Positions 13,136-25,220 of a stretch of DNA of 64,000 bases are shown here, piece after piece. The stretch covers positions 37,340,370-37,404,369 of the forward strand of contig NC_135168.1 in assembly GCF_041146795.1 (NCBI RefSeq). Direction: 5' to 3'. The DNA comes from Maylandia zebra (taxonomy: Eukaryota; Chordata; Actinopteri; Cichliformes; Cichlidae). How positions within the stretch are numbered: position 1 is the first letter of the stretch; each line of letters opens with the position of its first letter. Made by a program: the position numbers and the translations under genes. The notes under the pieces were generated by a model. That model was given only the letters and a program-made list of their open reading frames with translations. It had not been told where the DNA came from and ran no database searches.

Positions 13136-13745
13136 GTACGGTATGTTTGAGTTTTAATTTGTTTCAAACATTATTTCACTACAGTAGTTCACATTATTAA
13201 CTACAACTGTGCATAAAGTGGTCTATCTGACCATCTTCGTACAATACACCTCACTCCTCCCTGCATGAATCTTTCTTTTTTATTCGTTCCTGTGGGGTGG
13301 AACTCAGCTCTCTCTAAGTCTGACACTGTCTCTCTCTTCTTGGTGAATTCTGTTTTGTAGCGCTTTTCACAGAGTTAATGTCAGAGTTAGAGAAATATCT
13401 GACGCAGGTCCAGCGCAGGATTCATCCAGAATAGTTTTGTTACAAACCATACCACCGTGAAATCTGTGTAACAGTGTAACCGTTGACCTGACCAGTATTT
13501 ACCGTCAGCTCCTGACCCTTCCTCGTATCGAAGTTACGAAGCTTCGGGCAGAGCTGGAAGTACCCGCGCAAGGATACCGATGGTTACACTACACCCTCTT
13601 GTAGTAAAGGGAGGGTATGTTGTGACACAATACAACACAATGACACAATAAACCAGCAGATCGAGTTATTTCTCTGACTCATCTGCACAACGTGATCACT
13701 ACATTTTTCAATTTTCAATTTCAATTTTTTCCCTAATGTGGTCCA
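13136..13745. other. Intergenic, no gene recognised
   Basis: Mixed-composition sequence. A short block at 13520-13570 (TATCGAAGTTACGAAGCTTC) is partly palindromic. I found no coding evidence. Confidence 0.3.
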
Positions 13746-13746
13746 A

Positions 13747-13748
<2 letters not shown>

Positions 13749-13821
<73 letters not shown>
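13749..13821. repeat. (TA)n microsatellite
   Basis: About 36 uninterrupted TA units. Open frames reading Ile-Tyr repeats across it are artefacts. Confidence 0.95.
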
Positions 13822-13822
<1 letters not shown>

Positions 13823-13839
13823 CACTACCTCTTAAGTTA

Positions 13840-14390
13840 CAAAGTTTATTTGTATTGTGTTCAGAAAATGGGGACGGCAGAAGGAAGTTTTATTTTAAGC
13901 ACCGGTTTGCTCGAACCACACAAAGGCAAATGTGTCCAACAGTCATAGGCATAAGAAACTGGAATTCTCTCACTGATCATCTTAAGTGTTGTATAAATGT
14001 TTCTCAATTTAAAATCTGCTATAAGAATAAAATGATAAACCAATATGAAGAAGTTGAAAAGAATAGAATTTAATTGTAGAAAAATGATCCTTTTAGTTTG
14101 ATATTTAGTGGTATTGCTCATTGTTGAGTATATTGTTCTGTTTGCTTTGTTTTGTTTTGTAATGTGCAGAAAATTGTCATAGTGTAATTTTGGTTGCCTA
14201 CTTGTATTATCACAGATAGGGGGCAGGTATCAATAAGAATTTATTCTTCTTCCTGCTCCTTTTCATGCATGGAAACAGTGTTACTTTAATTGAAAGGAAG
14301 GTTATGTATGGGAATGCATTACTGCTGTACCATGTGTGAAACAAACAAAAAAATATATATATATGAGGACATGTTTCCAATAAAAAGTGG
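13840..14390 (+). mobile_element. 3' end of a LINE retrotransposon, 5'-truncated
   Basis: The frame through 13861-14073 ends with residues of the type RFARTTQRQMC...IGIRNWNSL...FKICYKNKMI. This is the usual C-terminal tail of jockey/CR1-group LINE reverse transcriptase ORFs. About 300 bases of 3' UTR follow, ending in an A/T-rich tail near 14350. Only the 3' end is present, which is typical of 5' truncation during target-primed insertion. Confidence 0.6.
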
Positions 14391-14399
14391 GTAACGTGA

Positions 14400-15560
14400 T
14401 GGGTGGATGGCTCGAAGCTGTGAGCGCAGTGCTAAAACCTTGACTCTGTCCTGTAACTCTTCACAGAGTGTTTAGAGTTGAGTCCCTTTCTCAGTATTGA
14501 TACTGTTTTACTACTGCCGAGCACAACTGAACAAAACTAAACATTTGCAGTTTTTCGAGTTGCATGTCCGCTCGGAAATCGGTGCACAATTACAACGTGT
14601 TTGTGCGTCTTTTCTCGATTGTCGTGGTTTCATTTCTACCAGAGCCACACACTAACACCATACTAACATTTCTAAAGCACTTAAATGAATGTGACTTTGT
14701 TAGTGTGTCCGAGTTTAATAAGTACCTGCAACCTCACCGAAAAAACGAACAATGCGCGCATTTACGCAGGTGGCACAGTAATCTTTATTAACACAGGGAG
14801 GGGTTGAGATCTAACAGCAAATAATAATTTGCTGCTCTTACAAAATGCAAGTCACTGTTAAACACAGATTTCAGGTATACAAGGTGAAATAATTTGTAAT
14901 GAAGGATAAATTTGGATAAATTCTGCACTAGCCCTCAGTCCCAAGAAGTTTCTAACAGACGACACGTTGACTCTTCTCCATCCTCCTCTCGTTCATCTGC
15001 CTGATAGAATCACGGGCTTACACTGTATTATTTTAGTTTACATCAATCTCATCCTTTCCCTCCCTCGCTCAGTGCTCGTTTCTGAGCCGCTAATTTGTGC
15101 CGTTCTTGGTAGGTAACTCGAAATGAACCGACTGCATCCTCGTTTATTCATTGGGGCACTGTTAGAGCACCCAAAGAACTTTTAATTCCCATGAGCCCAT
15201 TTTTGCCAACGCATCATCTCGCTAATTTGCCACACAGCTTTCAGTGACAGACAAGACCCCGTGTCTCTCTGGTAAACTCAGAAAGCAGCTCATGCTGGGC
15301 GCAGACCGTTGGCTACTAAATGAGATCACCCTGAGAGATCACGATGACAGTGTAGACCGCTAACTTTGCCTTTATCAACATTCTTGCATGAAATATCCTC
15401 TTCTTAAAATGACAAGAACTGATGCTAATATTGTAAATATTGTAAGGAAGTGTTTAATTGTTTTCCTAAATGTTCCACACAAGTCGTTCTGAGATATTTT
15501 TGGAGATCTGTCAGAATATTTGACACTGCAGTGACAACAACACACAGTTACCAGTTACAG
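14400..15560. other. Intergenic, no gene recognised
   Basis: No splice-consistent coding sequence or recognisable repeat. The open frame at 14564-14791 has no supporting features. Confidence 0.3.
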
Positions 15561-15569
15561 GTAAAACCT

Positions 15570-15905
15570 CATTGCAGATGAAGAGAGTGTGTTGAGAAGA
15601 TCAGAGGAGTGCTCTGAGCAGCTCACGAATGAAGTAAATGATAAAGAGAGGAGGACAAGTGGAAGACAGTGAATCAGGAAGTGCAGAGGACTGATAATGA
15701 GGAATTCTAGCAGCTATGAAGAGGATAAAGAGTGGAAAGGTGGCTGGTCCAGATGATACCTGTGGAGGTAATTGCGTTTTAACCAGACTGTTTTATGCAA
15801 TCTTAGAGAATGAGAAGTCTTTATAGATCTAGAGAAAGCATACGATAGGATATCAAGAGAGGAACTGTGGTTCTGCATGAGGAAGTCAGGGCAGTTTAAA
15901 TAACC
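15570..15905 (+). mobile_element. RTE-type LINE fragment, internally deleted
   Basis: Two degraded reverse-transcriptase pieces lie side by side: KSGKVAGPDDTCG (fingers region) and FIDLEKAYDRISREELW-like sequence (motif A, with the second residue unclear). The order matches RTE-clade reverse transcriptases, but the intervening sequence is shortened and the frame is lost. It is flanked downstream by a SINE-like tail. Confidence 0.65.
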
Positions 15906-15924
15906 ATGTTGACACATGAAGTTT

Positions 15925-16035
15925 CCCCGGCAACCTGTCCAGGGTGCAAACTGTCTTTTGTCACATATCTGCTCACATGAGCTCCAGCTCTTGGAGATGC
16001 AAAGTATAATGAGAGATTAGGAAAATGGATTGAAT
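15925..16035 (+). repeat. SINE/LINE-tail repeat
   Basis: The GGCAACCTGTCCAGGGTG block followed by a GGAAAATGGATTGAATGAA end is a common dispersed teleost tail. Related copies are at about 3005-3100 and 62065-62150. Confidence 0.5.
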
Positions 16036-16690
16036 GAACAATAAATGATAAAAGTCCAGTTAGTTTGCCAGACCCAGAAGCAAATAGACAAGTGTGTAAA
16101 GCAGTCTAACTCACTCTAGGAAAGATGGCAGGTGGCAGTCTACACACCCGCCAGCATTCAACCCATTAAACCTCCTTTCAGTTCCCCAGTGTTTCCCAGC
16201 GACAACAGTTGAACCGGATATTTGACAGGCAGTGAGACAATACTGTTAAAATGTTACTGGTGACAGAGGGCTCCTTTCCATTAACTAAATCATCATTAAA
16301 CAATGCAAGGATTTTGGTAGGTATACATATTTCTTACTCCATGTGTAGTCGTATGAAAAAGGTTGTATGGGGAACCTCGAGCAAACAAGCCAATTGAAAC
16401 AACACAGAAAAAGTGCGTGAATAATTCCAACAAAATAACAAAAAAGGTTTAGCTGGCCACGAAAATAGTTACTTATCTGTTATTTTGCTTAAAGGTACGG
16501 ACAGACTTTTGCCTACAAATGCAAATCTCCAATGTTTTCATCCAGTAAACCCCTTGGTGTAATAAACCAGACAGTTTCTAACACAATAGGTTTGAACATT
16601 ATGGATTATTGTATTATGTGTATGTCAGGACATTATTGAATGACGTATAAATAAGGAAAAACAACTGAATTGTGTTGTCTTTGTTAGATA
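16036..16690. other. Intergenic, no gene recognised
   Basis: No coding evidence. The right end contains the minus-strand polyadenylation signal of the es1 gene (TTTATT at 16695-16700 on the plus strand). Confidence 0.3.
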
Positions 16691-16834
16691 ATCTTTTATT
16701 GAAATTTTATTGCATTCAAAGTTTCACATCAGGTCAAAACAAAAGTAGGAAATAGGTAAAAGAGCTTGATAAGCTTGATAGAAAAAAGGAAAGAAGAAAG
16801 CACCTCATGGATCAATAATGTGATTAAACTCTTG

Positions 16835-17819
16835 TTAAGCCAGTTTCAGCGTTTCTTTAACCATGACACCTATTCCATCATAGACTTTGTGAATGGGAGC
16901 GTTGCACATGAAGGCAGAGGTGGTCACCAGCTTGTTTTTGGCATCAACATGAACTTCTTCCACATCTTTGTTCACGTGTTTGCAGCCCAAATCCTTCAGG
17001 GCGCCTGCTGTCTGAGCATATGGCCACCTGATGACAGGAAGTAAAGGGACTGTCAGAGCGGCTGACTGATGTAGTTTTGCACCCACATTAACATCTGATA
17101 ATAAAATACTTCACCCACTTGTCACACTCTTTGTCCTGCCCCACGGTGAGCTCGCAGCCCGGCAGGATTTTTGCAGCTAGGATGGGCGCGATGCAGCACA
17201 TACCCAGCGGCTTTCCAGCTTTGTGGAAGGCCTTGATGACCTTCTCTACATTTGGCTGGATGGCACAGTCCTTATTCTTCACTGCCCAGTCACTCAGGTT
17301 CTTAGCCACACCGAAGCCCCCTATATGGGTACAAGAGAACATCACAAAAGTGCAACTAGCACAACAGAAAGAAACAGCTTGTGTGTTTTATTCTGTGGTG
17401 TCTCACCTGGGATGATGGCAGCATCAAATGCTGAGACATCTAGCTCTGCCAGATCCGTCACCTCACCCCTGGCGATACGGGCGCTTTCCTGCAGGATGTT
17501 TCTCTTCTCTTCTGTGGGTTTCCCCTCGCAGTGGTTTACAACATGCATCTGATCTGCATTTGGAGCAAACATCTGCACCTGCATACACATGAAATAAGAG
17601 GTTAGCCTCTGCAAGACTGAGGGATGTTGTAGGAGTTCAAATACTTCCAAATGTGACAGGGTTCAGATAAGCACACAGATGAATGTGTAACAAGCCTTTT
17701 CTCGTCCTTACTTTTGCTCCTGCACGACTCAGGTGGACAAGGATGGCAGAGGCCTCGTGGACCTCTGTGCCGTCATACACTCCACAGCCTGACAGAATGA
17801 CTGCAACACGCTTGGCCAT
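16835..17819 (-). CDS. es1: ES1/GATD3-type DJ-1 superfamily protein, four coding exons
   Basis: In transcript order the exons are 17819-17712, 17578-17407, 17320-17119 and 17027-16835, joining in phase to 224 residues. The start [19 protein letters not shown] and the block [16 protein letters not shown] (candidate nucleophile Cys135/136) match the ES1 / ElbB / GATD3 branch of the class-I glutamine-amidotransferase-like fold. ES1 was first described from zebrafish retina and is usually mitochondrial. Here translation starts directly at the domain and the upstream exon (from 18296) has no ATG, so this isoform lacks a mitochondrial presequence and is probably cytosolic. A second start further upstream or another splice form cannot be excluded. 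The biochemical role of vertebrate ES1 is unsettled; the bacterial relative ElbB has been described as a weak glyoxalase. Confidence 0.85.
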
Positions 17820-18295
17820 GATTCCTAAAAAAACACACACAAAACAATCTTCCTTTAACTGAACACCAGTCAGCATGGACTATGGACTATTTCTTTCCCA
17901 GTCTGATATAATAACCAGTTAGTTGGCTAATTACTGCTTCTGTGCCACCTGTTCTGCCTTAACATAAAATATTTACATGAGCAGGTGAGACATAAGTCCC
18001 AGGTGTGCTGCTGCTGCTGCCAGTAAACACTTGTGACACCAGTAAACTGGAGTTACAGAATCGGGTGTTTAATCTGATGAATAATGAAGTTGTATCAAAG
18101 GCTAGTTTCGTCTGTACACAGTTTTTCTTTTTTGCATGTCATGAATGAATGAATTAATTAATGCCTTTGTTGTCTGAAAAGAAAACTGAAAGCAAATGGC
18201 TGACAAAACGAAATCTATCACTTGGAATTATCCTTCATTCATCAATGTTTGTCTCTAAAACGTAACTTAGGCAGTACAAGCAAAGATTTTCTCAC

Positions 18296-18391
18296 CTTGA
18301 ACGGCTCTCGGTCGGCTAGTTCTTCAGCTGTGCGGAGTCGAGTTTTCCAATAGAGGTGTGATGACTGAACTCAGAAGCAGACTCTTTATAA
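18296..18391 (-). promoter_or_regulatory. es1: TATA box and untranslated first exon of es1
   Basis: On the minus strand TATAAA (plus 18385-18390) precedes a probable noncoding exon whose GT donor follows 18296. It faces the promoter of fusion gene A about 560 bases away. Confidence 0.5.
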
Positions 18392-18940
18392 TCCCTCCCG
18401 CTGTCTCCTCCCCCAATAACTCTGTAACCCGACAGACTGACATCATCCGCGTTACCGACAACGAGGAAAACGCCGAGTCATTCCGCGTTGTTATAAAGTT
18501 GTAATAACATGTTGAGCTATGAAAAGAAAACGTTAAGATAAGCCACGAAACTACCGCATTGACATTAAAGTTAACTTCTTTGGCCTAACTTTTGAAAAAA
18601 GTGGCATATTAAAGCCACCGGGAATGGAAGAAGTGTGTGAGTTGTGATAGGAATATCTGTCTTATCCTGATTTGGATTTTTTGCAGCGGGGGAATGGTTA
18701 ATAATTATTAATTTATTAATAATATTCTTTTCGATGATTCAGGTTAACTTATGTATTTATCTGTGTATTTTACATGCGCAAACTTCCAAATAATGACATG
18801 TTTACATTTTTATGCAATGTAACCTAAGTGATTCATTTTAGACACACAACAGATGCCTGTTGGATATTCCATGGACGCTGCCCGTGTTATTTCCCGGTGA
18901 GACACGGTTCGTCCTCTCAAGTGTCTGCTGATGTTACGCC

Positions 18941-18953
18941 CACGTGTATAAAA
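18941..18953 (+). promoter_or_regulatory. E-box plus TATA box of fusion gene A
   Basis: CACGTG at 18941-18946 directly abuts TATAAAA at 18947-18953, about 35 bases before the ATG at 18988. The 5' UTR is therefore very short. Confidence 0.55.
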
Positions 18954-18987
18954 CAGCCTCATGTCGACAGAGGGAGACACTACAGCC

Positions 18988-21900
18988 ATGGCTCTAAGCG
19001 GCTCTCTGCACATATCCGTCGGCATCCTGAGCATCGGCGGTGGTAAGCTTGTGATTTGCTTTCCGAAGTGTTACCAGCTTTGTGTTTGTTTTGTTTTTTT
19101 CATGTAGACTATCATGCGCGCTCATATTAATCATAACTCATATTGTCACATTAACATGAGGTGAAAAGACATTTTAATAAAGTGATTTATTTAAACTGCT
19201 GTAAGTGACCTCGAACAGCCGCCTGTCGTGAACGATATCAAGACATTTTAAGCCAGAAAGAACGGCTGAAAAAGGAGTAGTGTTAGTATAGTGCAGAAGA
19301 CAGAGTAGGTGGGTACAATAATTCAGTCACAAGGATACTTGCAAAGATGTTATGTCTTTATATTCTATGTAACCTCTTTGAGAATCTTGTTGAATACAGC
19401 CTATTTACCAAAGTAAGTAAAAATATTAGATGAAATAACAACTACACACACTTAGAAAAGCTGAAAATCACTTTTAGCATAATTTTTTAAACTATCCAGT
19501 CTGCTGTAAATAAATAAGAGTTCATAATGATAAAAAACGAATTCATTATTAATTATGATTTAATAATTAAAGAATAATATAAATAATAATAAAATAATAT
19601 TTCATGACGATCCTTTTAAGGTTGTTAAGTTAACTTTAAAAAACAAACTAAAAATAGATGTGAAAAAAAAAACACATTTTTGTTAACCAAAAATAAACAG
19701 ATTTTTTTTTAAGCAAAAAATAATAATAATAAAGCGGTAAAGATGAGAAATAAAGATAAAGCCAGTGATTTTATCCTACAGGTTCACTCCTGCTTTTGGT
19801 GAATGGTTATGGCAGCACTCCTGAAAAAGACTTGGTCCCCCACACTGCACTGGGAATTCTGCTTCTCATCACTGCAGCGCTTCTGGCTTACTCAGGTTTG
19901 TTTAGGTTTGAGTTTTATTATTGCATGTTGTCATGTAGCTGTAAGTGTTTCTCCTGACCCTGCCCTGTTTTTTCTTAGGAATCCGTCACAGTCTGTCCCA
20001 CGGCCGCCTGTTTTCCACCCTGTGTCTCACTGTTTCTGCTCTGTGGTGTGGCTCTGGTCTGGTGTATATCCTGGGAGGGCAGAGGGTCATACAGCCCACA
20101 CAGCTGAGATTCGCTTTTGTCCCAGGCCTTGCAGCATTTATATTGGCCTTGCTCATCATAGGCATTGCTGCTGTTGTAGCAAAGAAAGCAGTTCTCTTTC
20201 TCATAGCTGTTGGTATCTCCTTAGCTTCCGCCCATCAGATCGCAGGTCTGACAGCGGTAGGTTTTGGCCTGTATGCCACAGCTGCTAACTACTTCCTTGT
20301 CTGTCTGGTGTGTCTTTACTTTGGTTCTGGACGTCTGCTGTCTGTGATCACTCACGGTAAAGTGGAACTTCCTGGAACAGGTGCGAAGAAGAAAGCTGAG
20401 CTGAAAGCAGAGCAGAACCAGGGGTGTAATGATGCCGTGTCAGTGAGTTTGGCGATGAATTTATTATCTGCGTCTGTATTAGCCTGCCCCCTGCTAGGTG
20501 TGGTCCCTGAGCTCTCTGTCGGTCATGTCCCCTGGCTGTGGACAGCTGGCGTGTTCCAGCTCGGCATGTGTATCCTCTTTTACAGAGGTATGGACATGCT
20601 TGCTGCCACTTTTTATGGCTTCACTTCCCTCTTCGCGTTTGCAGAGGGTTACAGTGCCCTGCTGTCATTTTATTCCATTCGGCCTTACTCACCTGTTCCC
20701 TTTCCTGTTGTCTTCTCAGTTCTTTTCTTCATACTGGCTCTGTTCAGTACTCAGAAGGACCTGCTGGAGGGCTTCTACCAGCTATTCTTTGTCGCCTATT
20801 CTATTGCTCTTGCAGCCCAGCCTCAAGGCTTTTTCCAAGCAGGCACTCAAGGTGTCCAGGCAGCTATATTTGTGGCTTCTGCTTGCATGCTTTTGATTAC
20901 CACCTTTAACATGGCCTCTAGTACCAAGATTCCCACAGGGCAGAGCTGTTTCAAGGCTTTAGTTGGCAGGATGCAGAGCGTTACTCTCAGGGCACATGAC
21001 AAAGAATTGCACACACCTTACCTGGGCTACTCTAAATATGCAGATGCAGAGGTGTTAGGCCATGCATCCAATGTGCTGGCTACTTTCGCAATCACAGCCA
21101 CAGTAGGTAGCCAAAATCCTCTCTTTGTGCTGATTCTACCCTGGGTGGTCATGGCTGGCGGAGCACTGGAGCTGCTGTGCGGCGCAGTAGCCTTTGCTCG
21201 TGGTAAAACCTTTGAGAGCACAGTCTTTATTCTCTATGGGGTGATGTGGACGGTGTGGGGGCTGACACGATATGGCGGCCTGTATGGGGAGACCAGAGGT
21301 CTTAACATTGCTGTTGGGATCATTACCTTCCTTGTGTTCAACATTTTAGTAACAGCTGCAGCGTTGTTTATGAACGTCGCATGGTTTGTCTACGCATTTA
21401 CCTTCCATCTCATACTCATCAGCTTCCTGCTGGACGCCATGGGCTCGCTGCCTTATGGCTATGACATAGGAGTCACAATCATCTTTGGCCTTGTCAGTTT
21501 TTATTTTTTCTTGGCACACATTTTCAACAGCACCTTCAAGTCTCCTCAGATCCCCTTAGGAAACCCTATTATCAAGCTGACTGGAGCAGGGGGAGGGGCA
21601 GCTGTCTGTCCACATTTACCAGCCCGTAAAGCCACATCTGTCCTACAGATTGCAGGTAAGACATAGAATACACTGATGCTGAGTTCTCAAATAAGCAGAT
21701 GTTAGTATGCTGGACGTGGGTTTCATTTTACTATCACCCCCTCTTCTTTCTTCATGCAGAAATCATGAAAAATGGCGGCATATGTGGAATGCCTACTGAC
21801 ACCGTCTATGTGCTGGTGGCTGCTTGCAACAGACCTGATGCTGTAATCAAAGCTTACAAGTGAGTTTCCTATTTCATGTATTTCACTTGTCCCTAAGTGT

Positions 21901-22997
21901 ATTTATAGCTGTCTAATTCCTGTTAAATCTCGCTATTTTGTTTGGCTTCAGGGTGAAGAAGCAGGCAGAGGACCGTCCCATGTCCATGTGGATCTCCTCT
22001 GTCAAGCAGCTGGAGCCGGTGCGACACCTGCTGAGCCCTCTGCTTCTGGACTTCATGGAGGCTGCGTGGCCATCTTCCATTAGCATGGTTATACCAAGAG
22101 GTGAGTGTAAGACTGTGCGTGAGTGTGTCTGTGTGCTGGTGGGATTTTTCTTATTATCATCATTTTTTGTTTCTTGCTTTCTCACACAGGCCCGTGGATG
22201 GAAATCTTTGGTTTGGGAGATGCTGCCAAACACATTGGGACTCCACAAAGCATTGCTATCAGAAACCCCGACTGTTCTGTAGCCACACATCTCATTGGTT
22301 TGGTAAGGGACATCAATATTGATCATTGCATGTCCAAAAATGAACCAAAATCAGTGAATATAAACTTCTAATACTTATTCCTATAGGTGGGGCCCATTGC
22401 AGTAACATCAGCCAACCCCACAGGTGAAGCTGATACAACTCACCACAATCAAGTGTATGCCAAACTGGGAAACAAGGTAATCATGATAATTTAGTTAATG
22501 AAGACTAAACAAGCTGCTGATTCCTAATTTTTTTCAGTTTTATTTTGTTTTTACTGAACTGGACGTGGTTTTGTTTCTTAGGTGGATGGAGTGTTATGTG
22601 ATGGACCCTCCCCAGAGAACATTGCATCTACTGTGGTTGACTGCACCAAGATTGAAACTGGACAAATTGGTTTCTTTAGAGTCGGTCTCATTCCAAAATC
22701 AAAGGTAATATAAAGATGACACAGTCATTCTCTCTGTTGTAGTAATTTGGTGGTTGTTTACTTTGAAACCTGCTATTTCTGTCTGCTTTCAAGGTTCTTC
22801 AAATCTTTGAGGAGGTTCAGAGGCGGCACAGACAAGGGCAGACCAATCCTGCCTTTCAGTATGATATGGAGCTACCACTTACAGAAAGAGACATTTCAGA
22901 AGTGGGAAGCACCGAAGATTCGGGAAGAGAGTCTGAAAACTCAACACCCTGCCCGCCTTCACTTGAAGAAAATCCAGTCCTCGGGAATGGATCGTAG
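18988..22997 (+). CDS. Fusion gene A: triple SatP/AceTr-like membrane protein with C-terminal YrdC/Sua5 domain
   Basis: Exons 18988-19042, 19782-19895, 19979-21655, 21760-21859, 21952-22100, 22190-22302, 22387-22476, 22582-22704 and 22794-22997 join in phase to 874 residues. I count about 18 hydrophobic helices up to residue ~575, in three groups of six. The second and third groups repeat a pattern (PWLWTAGVFQLGMCILFYRG; LPWVVMAGGALELLCGAVAF) like the helix 2-3 region of the GPR1/FUN34/YaaH succinate-acetate permeases. Residues ~618-830 form a YrdC domain: GGICGMPTDTVYVLVAA, then IAIRNPD, AVTSANPTGEAD and STVVDC, which are the ATP/threonine-binding blocks of threonylcarbamoyl-AMP synthases. 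The usual KxR motif is altered (VKKQAEDRP). A short Ser/Glu-rich tail follows. Poly(A) signal at 23034. The predicted role, a transporter with nucleotide-binding partner domain, is inferred. Confidence 0.85.
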
Positions 22998-23039
22998 TTT
23001 CTATGCATTTGCTTAAAATATGCTGCCATTTCTAATAAA

Positions 23040-25220
23040 CCTGATGTGTAAAGCTGTTATTAAATGAGGGAAATCACATTGTGGAACTAACTGGGTGATT
23101 TGTAATGTACTTAATAAAGTGTTATTTATTATGTTTCCCTTTTGTCTGAAAATTACAAAATTACAATAATGCACCTTTTAACTTTTCATGTTGAAATATA
23201 AAACTGCATTTGATTGATTCTAAATGCATATGTCCCTATTCATAAAATACTATATTGAAAAAAGTTGTGTTTTCTTTTATTCTTTGAAAAGTCATAATGT
23301 TCAAAATGACATGTAGGTTTTTGCTCATAATGAAAGTAGCTGATTGTGTCATGAGATTTCATCAATATTCTATTTTTAATGTGCATCATTAAAAATAACA
23401 AAAAGCATAACAATAAGTAATGAAATGAGTAACAAATATCTAATCTTACTATAATGGTGTATATGCCATGTATGCATGTCTGTATGTCCTTAACAGGGCT
23501 AATCTGAATACTGTGGATTTTTATATAAATTCCATGCATTTCACAATTCCCCTGCAAATGCAATGTTACGTTTGTTTGCATTTATTACATCTGCAACGTA
23601 CATAACTTATAACTACATAACGTTTAACAGTCACCAAATGTTTTTTCCAAGGGAGAATTTAAGATAAGATAAAGATAAGATAAGATAAGATAAAACTTTA
23701 TTAATCCCTCGGGTGTGTTCCTCTGGGAAATTCGGTAAGTTGAAGCCATCAGAATTATTAGAGTTTTGAACTTCTAATCAGCTTGAATTTTTATTTCGTT
23801 TTAGCTTTTTGTTTTCAAGTTGGTTTACTATCAGTTTCCAGAGCAGTTTGCTTGTTTCAGTTTAGTTTTTATTGTTTGGAAATGTATAGTTATACTTTTG
23901 TTTTTATTCGTTTCAGTGCTAATTTTAGTCTTTAGCAGGGGACAGTTTTAAATAATTATAATAACCTTGAGAGTCACCAAACACAGAATCACATATATGG
24001 AACGCCACACAAGCCACATTTTTTGTTTGTGATAATAAAATAAGCTTGATACATGTAAAGTTCATTTACATTGCAGTTTTGAAGACTAAAAGTCACAAAG
24101 TAAATTACAAAATAAAATGAAATACAACAAATAAAAATGGCATGAATGGATGAAACTAAACAGAAGCAAGCCTGCACAGGTAGCTCTTCTGTTTAAGCTT
24201 ATCTTTAAAGGTATAAAGAGAGTCCTCAGATCTTAATTTGGTACAACTTGTAGTTAACCTGTAGTTAACTTGCACTTAATATGTCTAAAATCTACCAAAC
24301 AAGCTTTGACTCAAGGCACAGCTTACTTGATTTGTATTTTAAATACAAATTGTGACTTTGCGATTGTGCCTAAAGTTATTCTGCAGCTTCTTTGTTTTAG
24401 CATCCAAATGTATACAGATAAATATATATAATCAGCAAACATCTGGCAAGTTAGAGTAGGTGGACGGATTTCAGACATTCACAAAAAAAGAGGATCCAAC
24501 CATTTGTGAAATTGTTTTCTGTCTGTAAAAGCTGATTTTATCCAGTCAATTAAATGAAGTGAAAACATCAACGTGTTAACTGTTCCAAGTATACCACTGT
24601 TTTTACTCCTTAATTAAAAGCTGGACACAATATTAGAAATATTTAAATATTTTAAAAAGGTATTAAGGGTGCATAGTCACCAGGTTATCAGTCAGGAGAC
24701 AGCAGACTGTGTTCTGCATGAGAAATGTTTGTCTGTTCGCAAACTTGATCAAGTCAAGGCATCAAAATCTACCTGGTTACATTTAGGCACTAAAAACTAC
24801 AAAGATTTTGTAGTTTTGGTTCAAATATTTCCCTTCCCAATACTAATGTTTCACATTAACTTCATGATTTATATATTCAATGCCAAGCAGTCTTTCATAA
24901 GCATAACGTGGTGACAGTAGCTGAAAAACATCACTGACACAAAAGAATGCATTGCATGAAAGAAACAAAACAATACTCATTGTCAACCTGGGAATGGAAA
25001 AAATGTCATGATGCATCTAATATAGTCTTATGAGAAGAAGCGTGAAGAAACGAAACCGTTTTTTGTTTAGAGGTAAACACAGCTCACTCCTGTTTCTAAG
25101 CAAATTCTAAATAAAATCTCTTTTTAAAATACTTTTAGAATAGTGCAATGCAATTCAAGTGATACTTGTGTATTAATAAGCAACTCTTTATACATACTTT
25201 GTCACCATGTAAACAGCCTA
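23040..25220. other. Intergenic, AT-rich with LINE tail
   Basis: Downstream flank of fusion gene A. A reverse-oriented GATAA-repeat LINE tail (GATAAGATAAAGATAAGATA then ACTTTATTAATCCCT) lies at about 23655-23725. A segment at 24655-24760 resembles 26265-26340 and belongs to the repeat mosaic that follows. No gene is seen. Confidence 0.4.

Noticed and set aside
13738-14073. 111-codon frame starting in the TA repeat
   Set aside because: The first part is Ile-Tyr microsatellite translation; only the 3' LINE tail is meaningful.
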